The notes below the pieces were generated by a model. The model saw nothing but the letters and a program-made list of their open reading frames with translations, ran no database searches and had not been told where the DNA came from. The translations under genes and the position numbers were made by a program. A DNA stretch of 64,000 bases from Paenibacillus sp. yr247 (GTDB lineage: Bacteria; Bacillota; Bacilli; Paenibacillales; NBRC-103111), in assembly GCF_900103825.1 (NCBI RefSeq), contig NZ_FNIF01000002.1, positions 754,694 through 818,693 of the forward strand, given 5' to 3'. Below are positions 19,396 to 26,502 of the stretch, piece by piece. Position 1 is the first letter of the stretch, and every line of letters begins with the position of its first letter.

Positions 19396-20829
19396 TTAAT
19401 CTTTTACAACTCCGTCTGCGCCAAACGCAGCAATCGCAGCCGCTTTTACAGCTTCATACATAGCTTCTGGAGTAACTTCACCAGCGATTAGCCCTTGGAA
19501 CTTAGGTACGATAACTTCAGTTTCCAATTTAATCGCTTTAGCACCCAATTCAGTCGGGATATCCGAACGAGCTGGCGTTGCGTTTTTAAGCATAAAATCA
19601 ACAGCAGCAACGTTGTCTGGGTTTCTGTCAATTTTCATGCTTTCAGCCGCTTTTTTAGCGCTTTGCGTGATGTGAGCTGAAAACAGATCATTGTTTGTTG
19701 TTGCAGCATTTTTACCGCTAGCTAGGAAGTAAGCAGCTTTTACGACATTCGCTTTGTGCTCAGCAGTAGGTTCCTTTTTACCACGGAACGTCATGTAACC
19801 GTCAACGACAGCAGCGGAAGATTGTTTTGCACCTTGGAACGTCGGAGCCGGCAATACGATATAATCAACCGGGATGCTATCTTTTACAGCACTAGCGTCA
19901 CTTGCTTTAAGTTTTGCGTTATTTGTTTTTGCTGAGTTCTCAAACACGGCAAGGCCTTTACCTGTAATCATCGTTTGGCCTGTCAAGAACATGTTCCAAC
20001 GCTTACCAGCGTCTACAGAGCTAAGCTCTTTCGGCATGGAACCGTCATCGATCAGCTGACGAAGATCTTTGAGTAATCCTAAGTAGTTCTTACTAGTGTA
20101 CGCATATTTCAAATCTTTATTAAACGCGTTTGGCATACCGGCATTTTTCGCCATGATCCCCAAGTAGTCAACTGAAGCTACGCCTTTAACAGCGAACACG
20201 AAACCGTAGCGTGTTTTGCCGTTTTCAGTTACGACGCCTTTTTTGATCGCTTGGCGGAATTCATCGTAAGTCCAACCGTTTGTTTGTACTTTTTTCCAAT
20301 CGATTCCGGCTTTTTCCAAGAACTCTTTATTGCCGCCCAGTGCGTGAACTTCCATGTAAGCCGGGAAGCCGTAAAGTCCTTTACCGTTCTTCATGTATTC
20401 AAGTGGAGCTTTATCATAGTCGTTTACCATCTCAGGAGTTGCTGCATCCGTGATGTCCATGAGCAAACCTTGCTGCACATACTTAGGGATGCCGTCAGAG
20501 CCTCCGAAAGCGATATCAGGCGGGCTGCCTGCATTCACTTGCGTATCCAATTTCTGTTTCATATCTTCCCAGCTTGCTGGTTCGATTTTCAAAGTCAGAT
20601 TCGGATACAATGCCGTAAAGTCTTTGGACATTTGTTCGAATGTCTTTTGGTAGTTCGGTGAAACCGGCGGCAGTAGTGCCGTGATGGTATCTTTCGCTGT
20701 TGAAGCGGCAGCAGTAGCCGCTGGAGCTGATGGAGCCGGTGTTGCTTTAGTGCCGGAAGTACCACCACAAGCTGTTAAAGCCATAGTTAAAGCTACGACG
20801 GATGCTAATACGGGCATTTTTCTTTTCAT
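19396..20829 (-). CDS. Sugar ABC transporter substrate-binding lipoprotein
   Basis: A family 1 solute-binding lipoprotein of about 477 residues. The signal peptide MKRKMPVLASVVALTMALTAC ends in a lipobox, after which an Ala/Pro/Ser linker leads to the binding domain. The ATG at 20829 follows AGGAGG; the longer frame reaching back into murQ is not used. It follows murQ by 70 bases and precedes the two permease genes. It probably captures a peptidoglycan-derived disaccharide or larger fragment, because the hydrolases of the operon lack signal peptides. Confidence 0.9.
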   Translation of the reverse strand: MKRKMPVLASVVALTMALTACGGTSGTKATPAPSAPAATAAASTAKDTITALLPPVSPNYQKTFEQMSKDFTALYPNLTLKIEPASWEDMKQKLDTQVNAGSPPDIAFGGSDGIPKYVQQGLLMDITDAATPEMVNDYDKAPLEYMKNGKGLYGFPAYMEVHALGGNKEFLEKAGIDWKKVQTNGWTYDEFRQAIKKGVVTENGKTRYGFVFAVKGVASVDYLGIMAKNAGMPNAFNKDLKYAYTSKNYLGLLKDLRQLIDDGSMPKELSSVDAGKRWNMFLTGQTMITGKGLAVFENSAKTNNAKLKASDASAVKDSIPVDYIVLPAPTFQGAKQSSAAVVDGYMTFRGKKEPTAEHKANVVKAAYFLASGKNAATTNNDLFSAHITQSAKKAAESMKIDRNPDNVAAVDFMLKNATPARSDIPTELGAKAIKLETEVIVPKFQGLIAGEVTPEAMYEAVKAAAIAAFGADGVVKD

Positions 20830-20899
20830 GAAAAACAGACCTCCTAATATAGGGATTCTTGAGCATAACTCAAGTTTCTCCTTTTTTGATATTGAATTA

Positions 20900-21814
20900 T
20901 TACACAATTTTAACAAAGGTACGTATTGCTGTTTTCAAACTGCCGTCACATTGATTCAATGCTTTTTCTGCTTCCGCGGCATTCATCCCGGTTTTTATCA
21001 TCATAATCGCTAATTTACAATTCATGGAAGCGCTCTCCAAATGGGCAATTGCGGTGGCATCGTCTACCCCAGTTGCTGCCCTAATGATACGAACGGAACG
21101 ATCATACAATTTGATATTGCTTGCCTTCAAGTCCACCATTAGGTTGTTATACGTTTTTCCTAGTTTCACCATCGTACACGTCGTAAGCATATTAAGAACC
21201 AGCTTCTGTGCTGTCCCCGCTTTCAATCGGGTGGATCCCATAATCACTTCCGGCCCAACCACTGGCGCAATACATACATCACAGACAGGCTCTAATTTCG
21301 AATTTTTGTTATTCACAACGCCGATCGTTGCGGCACCAATTTCCTTTGCCTTTTTCAAACCGGCAATGACAAATTGCGCGCTTCCACTGGCCGTTATGCC
21401 AATAACAGCATCCTTGTCTGTCACCCCGCACCGTTCGATGAGTGCGACCCCCTCCTCTGCATTATCCTCAAAACCTTCAACTGCCCGTCTTAATGCCACA
21501 TCGCCTCCGGCAATATGACCTTGTACCCGTATGGGGTCAATACCAAAAGTAGGAGGACATTCAGATGCATCGAGCACACCGAGTCTACCAGAAGTTCCAG
21601 CCCCTACGTAGAACATTCTGCCACCGTTTTTAAGCACATGATGTAAGATATCAACCGCTTTCATAATTTGCGGTATTTCTGCTCCCACTGCATCAGGAAC
21701 CTTAGCATCCTGCTCATTCATTAGATGTAACATTTGTTCTGTTGTACATTCATCAATCATCAGCGTTTTCTCGTTAATCTCTTCCGTAGTCAACCCCGAC
21801 AGATACTCATCCAT
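20900..21814 (-). CDS. murQ: N-acetylmuramic acid 6-phosphate etherase
   Basis: A 304-residue SIS-domain enzyme that removes D-lactate from MurNAc-6-phosphate, giving GlcNAc-6-phosphate. The catalytic Glu in LDASECPPTFG is Glu85, and the second acidic site lies in RRAVEGFEDNAEEG (about 110-122). VGAGTSGRLGVLDA and GITASGSAQFV are sugar phosphate-binding loops. It is the first gene of the long operon and has a sigma-A-like promoter overlapped by operator candidates for the neighbouring RpiR-type regulator. NagA/NagB to finish the pathway are not in the window. Confidence 0.96.
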   Translation of the reverse strand: MDEYLSGLTTEEINEKTLMIDECTTEQMLHLMNEQDAKVPDAVGAEIPQIMKAVDILHHVLKNGGRMFYVGAGTSGRLGVLDASECPPTFGIDPIRVQGHIAGGDVALRRAVEGFEDNAEEGVALIERCGVTDKDAVIGITASGSAQFVIAGLKKAKEIGAATIGVVNNKNSKLEPVCDVCIAPVVGPEVIMGSTRLKAGTAQKLVLNMLTTCTMVKLGKTYNNLMVDLKASNIKLYDRSVRIIRAATGVDDATAIAHLESASMNCKLAIMMIKTGMNAAEAEKALNQCDGSLKTAIRTFVKIV

Positions 21815-21853
21815 TGCTATCCTCCTGTCCTGTTTATCTAAATTTCTATTTTC

Positions 21854-21903
21854 ATACTAGCGAAAAATTTCATTTTGGTCAATACTTTTTGAAATTTTAT
21901 TTC
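21854..21903 (-). promoter_or_regulatory. murQ operon promoter with MurR-like operators
   Basis: Minus strand TTGACC (21877-21882), a 17-base spacer and TAGTAT (21854-21859) make a good vegetative promoter. A palindrome GAAAT-TTT-ATTTC is just upstream at 21891-21903, and a second GAAA-N2-TTTC (21862-21871) lies in the spacer. RpiR-family regulators bind such A/T-rich inverted repeats. Confidence 0.7.
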
Positions 21904-21944
21904 TTCGTAAAATAAATAATTGTTTTTTTATTTCTTAACTTCGA

Positions 21945-21988
21945 CAAAAAAAGACAACGGCTCTTTCTCGATTAGCCGTTGTCTTTCT
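21945..21988 (-). terminator. Terminator after murR
   Basis: Minus-strand hairpin AAAGACAACGGCT...AGCCGTTGTC followed by TTTTTTTG. It isolates murR from the murQ operon although both run the same way. Confidence 0.9.
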
Positions 21989-21991
21989 CAT

Positions 21992-22858
21992 TTATTTGCG
22001 ATGTTTGACGCTGGCAATAATGTCGTGAGTCTTGCTCAGATATTTCTTCACTTTTTTGTATTCCGCACTGGCTACGCCAGCAAAAAGAATGTCAATAACG
22101 GTCAACATGGCAATTCGTGATCCCATGGCACCGCTTCTGATGGTTACCTCCGGTGTAGAGATGCTCAATACAATATTTGCCTTATCCGCTAACTCGCTTT
22201 TATTATATTTGGTAATGGCAATAATACAAGCGCCATTCTTTTTGGCTATTTCCAGCGAATCGAGAATTTCCACGGTTTTACCGGAATTCGAAATAAAGAT
22301 GGCCACATCACCCTTTTCCAGCAAAGTAGCCGCTGTGAGTTGGCTGTGCCCATCCGTGTAGGTGTGGCACATTTTGTTGATCCGAGAAAACTTCTGCTCC
22401 GCATCGATACCCACCAAGCCGGATGCACCGATACCAAAAAATACAATACGGTTACTTTCACGCAGCACTTTTACAGCACGGGCTATTTCATTCTTATCGA
22501 TGACACTGAGGGTGTCTACAATGGATTTACTATTATTGCGAGAAATATTAGAGATAATGATGGATAAATCATCCCCAGGTTGTATATCCGTGTACTGATC
22601 CTTCTGCTCCTCATCCATAGATCCAAGTGAAGCTGAGACACTTACAATAAAATTGCGGTAACCTTTATAACCCATCGTTTTGCAGAAACGAAGAACGGAT
22701 GCGTCACTGGTCTTTGTCAGTTGAGCAAGACTCTTAATCGAAAGATGAGGAATTTCCTCCAAATTCTCAAGTATATACTCTGCTACCAGTTTCTCTACGG
22801 GTGTTAGACTGTCCTTCATATCCCGAATTTTAATCAAAATATTATCATTAATTGACAT
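21992..22858 (-). CDS. murR: RpiR/MurR-family transcriptional regulator
   Basis: A 288-residue regulator with an N-terminal RpiR helix-turn-helix (residues 1-77; LAQLTKTSDASVLRFCKTMG) and a C-terminal SIS domain (about 125-265; FFGIGASGLVGIDAEQKF and FISNSGKTVEILDSLEIAK) that binds sugar phosphates. MurR proteins sense MurNAc-6-phosphate and repress murQ operons. It is monocistronic, with its own promoter region and an operator like that of murQ at 22971-22983, which suggests autoregulation. Confidence 0.9.
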   Translation of the reverse strand: MSINDNILIKIRDMKDSLTPVEKLVAEYILENLEEIPHLSIKSLAQLTKTSDASVLRFCKTMGYKGYRNFIVSVSASLGSMDEEQKDQYTDIQPGDDLSIIISNISRNNSKSIVDTLSVIDKNEIARAVKVLRESNRIVFFGIGASGLVGIDAEQKFSRINKMCHTYTDGHSQLTAATLLEKGDVAIFISNSGKTVEILDSLEIAKKNGACIIAITKYNKSELADKANIVLSISTPEVTIRSGAMGSRIAMLTVIDILFAGVASAEYKKVKKYLSKTHDIIASVKHRK

Positions 22859-22970
22859 ATATATTCCCTACTCATCATAAATTCTCCGAGCTAAAAATTA
22901 ATCTCATCATACGAATAATTATTCAAAAAAACAATAACTAATTTTTATTGAATTTAGAAATCTGAGTAAA

Positions 22971-23023
22971 GAAATTTTTTTTCAAAATAAAACAATAAAA
23001 ATAAAATTTAATTCCAAATTATA
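22971..23023 (-). promoter_or_regulatory. murR promoter region with MurR-like box
   Basis: GAAATTTTTTTTC at 22971-22983 has the same 13-base layout as the box at murQ. It lies about 30 bases below a minus-strand TATAAT (23018-23023), so a bound repressor would block the start of the murR transcript. The -35 is poor. Confidence 0.5.
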
Positions 23024-23081
23024 TGTCGGCGATTCTGAATGCGATGCTATAATATCAACGAAATTGAGTTAACTATGAAGA

Positions 23082-23119
23082 GGCTGTCCCTCAAGGTCTA
23101 TGACCTTAGGGAACAGCCC
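23082..23119 (-). terminator. Strong hairpin after rarD
   Basis: Minus strand GGCTGTTCCCTAAGGTC pairs with GACCTTGAGGGACAGCC across an ATA loop, about 17 base pairs. The T-tract is weak (TCTTCAT), so it may end transcription inefficiently or protect the 3' end. Confidence 0.6.
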
Positions 23120-23135
23120 TTTCACATTTGAAAGT

Positions 23136-24017
23136 TTACTTCGCTATAGCGGTTCTTGCTAATCTCATCGATGCAAGTGCGTAAACGATTAGCGCAGTCC
23201 AGATCAAAGAGAAACTGATGAGAAGCACAGGGGAGAACTTCTCATTAAATACGAATACGCTTAACAGCAGCGTAATGGAAGGACCAATATATTGAATGAA
23301 TCCAAGCATAGAGAGCGGAAGCCGAGCCGCCGCTTTGGCAAACCATAGCAGAGGTAAAGCGGTCACCACGCCTGATAATAATAGCAGCACAAAAGAAAGG
23401 GGCGGCAGCGACCACGCGGAATCATGATGTGAGACGTGTAAGTAGAAAATATATGCGACAGCTATAGGAAATACAATCGCAGTTTCCCCTGCCAATCCGA
23501 TGGAAGCATCGTAGGAAACCCTTTTTTTCACAAGACTATATAAACCGAAGCTAAACGCTAGCGAAAGAGAAACCCATGGGAATCTGCCATAATCGATGGT
23601 TGCCAGCAAGACACCGGCACCCGCCAAAGCAACGGCCAGCCACTGACTGCGGCTTGGCTTTTCACGCAGAAACAGGACTGCAAGCATGATATTAATTAGT
23701 GGTGTAATATAATACCCCAGACTCGTCTCGATGACATGACCGTTATTGACGGCCCAAATGAATATCAGCCAATTGGAACTGATTAAGATGCTGCTGACCC
23801 CAATCAAGAGCAGCGTTTTTCCGTTCGTAACCATCTTTCGAAATTCATTCCATCGACTTCTCCCTATCGTTAAGAGAATGATCATGAATACAAATGACCA
23901 AATTACACGGTGAGATAATATTTCGCCAGCAATCAGCGAATCAAAAGACTTCCAATAAACAGGCAGCAAGCCCCATGCGGTATAGGCAAGAATGGCGTAC
24001 CAGAGCCCTTTTTTCAT
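23136..24017 (-). CDS. rarD: EamA-family transporter RarD
   Basis: A 293-residue ten-helix membrane protein of the drug/metabolite transporter superfamily. The RarD subgroup is shown by KGLWYAILAYTAWGLLPVYW at the start, LSHRVIWSF and GYYITPLINIMLAVLFLREK. Substrates of RarD proteins are not settled (amino acids or antibiotics have been suggested). It is a single gene with a clear AGGATTTT-spaced start and a hairpin after it. Confidence 0.88.
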   Translation of the reverse strand: MKKGLWYAILAYTAWGLLPVYWKSFDSLIAGEILSHRVIWSFVFMIILLTIGRSRWNEFRKMVTNGKTLLLIGVSSILISSNWLIFIWAVNNGHVIETSLGYYITPLINIMLAVLFLREKPSRSQWLAVALAGAGVLLATIDYGRFPWVSLSLAFSFGLYSLVKKRVSYDASIGLAGETAIVFPIAVAYIFYLHVSHHDSAWSLPPLSFVLLLLSGVVTALPLLWFAKAAARLPLSMLGFIQYIGPSITLLLSVFVFNEKFSPVLLISFSLIWTALIVYALASMRLARTAIAK

Positions 24018-24083
24018 AGTAAAATCCTCTTTTCTATTTCTAGTAACGCAATTCTATGAATCTCAGAATTTGCCCGTTGGTCA

Positions 24084-24114
24084 CGAAAAAATAAATCCCC
24101 GATTTACGGGGATT
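24084..24114 (-). terminator. Terminator of the pirin-nos operon
   Basis: Minus strand AATCCCCG-TAAAT-CGGGGATT followed by TATTTTTT. Confidence 0.9.
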
Positions 24115-24189
24115 ACGGGGATTCGAATACGGATTGTTTATACTATCCTTAAACGGAGCCTACCGTAATCCATTCTACGAGGGGATTGT

Positions 24190-25275
24190 TCAACCCTCAT
24201 GCCGATAGAAAAAATTAGGCAGCTTCACTTCATTTGAATAATGATTATGAAAAATATGCGTTGTCGCCGGTGAAAGCGGCGGAATCAGCCACGGCCAATC
24301 GCCCGTTACATCCCGACCAACCTTCTCCTCTTTCTCTTCAAAGCGCTTAAATTGTCTCGCCGCTGTATGGTGATCAACAATTGCCACTCCCTGTTGTTGA
24401 AATGAATGGAGCACAGCCACATTCAGCTCAACGAGCGCTTTATCTCTCCATAGGGATGCTTCACGCCGAGTATCCAAACCCATGATAGACGCAACGCGCG
24501 GCAGCATATTATATCTTGCTTCATCGGCAAAATTCCGGGCACCGATCTCTGTTCCCATGTACCACCCATTGAAGGGTGCAGCCGGATAGGATATCCCACC
24601 AATTTCAAGGTACATATTCGATACGATCGGGACTGCATACCACTTGAGATGCAAATTCTCAAATGCTGCTATATCCGGGTGTCTGATATCAACTTCCAAG
24701 ACCAGCTCGCCAGGAATTTCAAACAACTTCGGCGGCCGATGCCCAATTTGGACAACAAGCGGCAGTACATCGTAAGGCGTGCCCGCTCCCTGCCATCCAA
24801 GCGACTGGCATAACGTTGTTATCTTTAGCGAAGCCGGGTCACCAAGTATGCCATTTTCGGTCTCATAACCCGCGTAACGGACTAGTTGATCATTATGAAT
24901 TATGACTCCTTGCGCCGAATTACGAGTTGGTGGGAAAACGGTAATCACCGGGCGTATTTTGCCGCCATTCGTAGCCGTGGCAATATGACGAAACAATGCC
25001 TCCGCCATCTGCTCTTCGGTCTCAATTTGACGAGCATCGTGAATCGTCAGTGTCTCCCAGAACAATCGTCCGATACAACGGTTGCTGTTACGCCACGCCA
25101 TTTTCGCACCATGCTCGAGCTCTTGAAGTGTGTGTTCATAATAACCTTTGTACCGTATAGCTTGGGTAATCTCCGCAAGACGGGATTCGATTTCAGTCGA
25201 ACTTTTGCCTAATTCGTTATAACATTCTTTTATAAAAGGAACAGCTTTCTCCAGCAGTTGATCCTGAACTTTCAT
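24190..25275 (-). CDS. nos: Bacterial nitric oxide synthase, oxygenase domain
   Basis: A 361-residue heme enzyme that oxidises L-arginine to citrulline and nitric oxide, lacking the reductase domain of animal enzymes. The heme thiolate Cys67 is in AWRNSNRCIGR; the substrate and pterin regions GWYMGTEIGARNFAD, IVDHHTAARQF and GDWPWLIPPLSPATT are all present. In Bacillus, NO from this enzyme protects against oxidative stress and some antibiotics. The start at 25275 (GGAG before ATG) is chosen over one 24 codons upstream that overlaps the preceding gene region. Last gene of a pirin-hypothetical-nos operon. Confidence 0.95.
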   Translation of the reverse strand: MKVQDQLLEKAVPFIKECYNELGKSSTEIESRLAEITQAIRYKGYYEHTLQELEHGAKMAWRNSNRCIGRLFWETLTIHDARQIETEEQMAEALFRHIATATNGGKIRPVITVFPPTRNSAQGVIIHNDQLVRYAGYETENGILGDPASLKITTLCQSLGWQGAGTPYDVLPLVVQIGHRPPKLFEIPGELVLEVDIRHPDIAAFENLHLKWYAVPIVSNMYLEIGGISYPAAPFNGWYMGTEIGARNFADEARYNMLPRVASIMGLDTRREASLWRDKALVELNVAVLHSFQQQGVAIVDHHTAARQFKRFEEKEEKVGRDVTGDWPWLIPPLSPATTHIFHNHYSNEVKLPNFFYRHEG

Positions 25276-25309
25276 AGGTGACTCCAATCCGATAAAACGA
25301 AGGGTTAAA

Positions 25310-25642
25310 TTACAATTGTGCGCTAAACTGTTCCGGAATGTATGCAATTTGAGATTTGGCCACTATCGTCAACTCGCCCTTTTCCTCGGAATATTGAACG
25401 GCATCATCGCCGACATAGAACCATAATTTCCGTGTTGGCTCATTTTCAAACTCCTGGAAGACGAATACGTTGAGTTCATCTTTCCATTTTAATAGCTCAG
25501 CGATGTTCTCTGATTTATCTATCTTTACAGTGAAAACCCATTGGTCTTGCATCTGCTTCCACTCATAAGGAATCGGCTGCTTACCGGTATCGATAAACGC
25601 TCTGCCGCCAATCGCATGCTTAATCAAAAAGATTTCCTTCAT
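25310..25642 (-). CDS. Small hypothetical protein between pirin and nos
   Basis: A 110-residue soluble protein with no signal peptide or membrane segment and no family recognised. It is rich in aromatic residues (WKQMQDQWVFTVKI, FVFQEFENEPTRKLWFYVGD) in alternating patterns that suggest a small beta-sheet domain. It starts 25 bases after pirin and ends 34 bases before nos, with AGGAGGG before its start, so it is probably co-expressed with both. A link to NO production is only positional. Confidence 0.7.
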   Translation of the reverse strand: MKEIFLIKHAIGGRAFIDTGKQPIPYEWKQMQDQWVFTVKIDKSENIAELLKWKDELNVFVFQEFENEPTRKLWFYVGDDAVQYSEEKGELTIVAKSQIAYIPEQFSAQL

Positions 25643-25667
25643 ACTTGTAGCCCTCCTTCATCATCCG

Positions 25668-26366
25668 TTATGGCAGATCAATTAACATGAAATGAGTATC
25701 TTCAATAGCACGAATCGCTAACGTTTGTTCAGCTTCCATGCGAGCACTATCCTTGCTTTCCAACACCGCATCATTCGCTGAACATTTCCCGCTGATGACC
25801 ATAAGAAAAATTCGGCGATTTTCTCCCTGATTGAAAACGAGTTCTTTGCCTGCATCCAGCTTGCTGAGGTAAATACTCATATCTTGATGAATCTTTGCGA
25901 TATGCTCGCCGCCCTCGGGCGTCACGACTGGCAGCAGCTTGTTAATCATCGCTTCTCGCTCATATGTGACATTCTCAAAGGAAGGCGCAAAGCCCCGTTT
26001 TGCTGGCATGAACCAGAGCTGGAACAGACTCATGGGTTCGGTTTCCGACGCATTGTACTCGGCATGAATAACGCCGCTGCCTGCTGACATCCGCTGCACA
26101 CCATTCGATGCTGTTATCGCAACATGACCCAAACTATCCTCGTGCTTGATCGCTCCGCTGAGAACGATGCTTACAATCTCCATATCACTGTGCGGATGTG
26201 GACCAAAACCGCGGCCAGCCGCAATTTCATCATAATTGCATACACGCATAACTCCGAAGCCTACATTATTTTCATCAAAATAATCCCCAAATGAGAAGTT
26301 TTTGTAGCTCTTAAGCCACCCCAGATCAGTCATATTGCGCGTATGCGCAGGAAATACTTGTATCAC
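25668..26366 (-). CDS. Pirin family protein (bicupin)
   Basis: A 232-residue pirin/YhhW-type double cupin. The metal-binding motif of the first cupin is complete: FGPHPHSDMEIVSIVL and SAGSGVIHAEYN give the His-His-His-Glu set. YhhW of E. coli opens quercetin; other pirins sense redox or regulate metabolism, so the reaction here is open. It is the first gene of the operon leading to nos, preceded by GGAGGACG. Confidence 0.88.
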   Translation of the reverse strand: MIQVFPAHTRNMTDLGWLKSYKNFSFGDYFDENNVGFGVMRVCNYDEIAAGRGFGPHPHSDMEIVSIVLSGAIKHEDSLGHVAITASNGVQRMSAGSGVIHAEYNASETEPMSLFQLWFMPAKRGFAPSFENVTYEREAMINKLLPVVTPEGGEHIAKIHQDMSIYLSKLDAGKELVFNQGENRRIFLMVISGKCSANDAVLESKDSARMEAEQTLAIRAIEDTHFMLIDLP

Positions 26367-26465
26367 AGCAATCGTCCTCCTTCATTAGTACTTATAGCTT
26401 ACCATATTGAGGCCATTCACTTCCATGTCGGAACGGTGGCGGAACTTGCCCGTTGAGTGGCAGCC

Positions 26466-26490
26466 AAAAGGGGGTGCATCTGCACCCCCT
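26466..26490 (-). terminator. Terminator of the ABC-F gene
   Basis: A perfect hairpin GGGGGTGCA-GA-TGCACCCCC followed on the minus strand by TTTTGG. Confidence 0.85.
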
Positions 26491-26502
26491 CTATTTTCTC
26501 AC

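Noticed and set aside
20251..20661. 136-codon frame antisense to the sugar-binding lipoprotein gene
   Set aside because: Antisense shadow of a well-supported lipoprotein gene.
23041..23135. Plus-strand TATAAT at 23049-23054 followed by a hairpin, as a small RNA
   Set aside because: No -35 and no T-run after the hairpin on the plus strand; better explained as the end of the rarD transcript.
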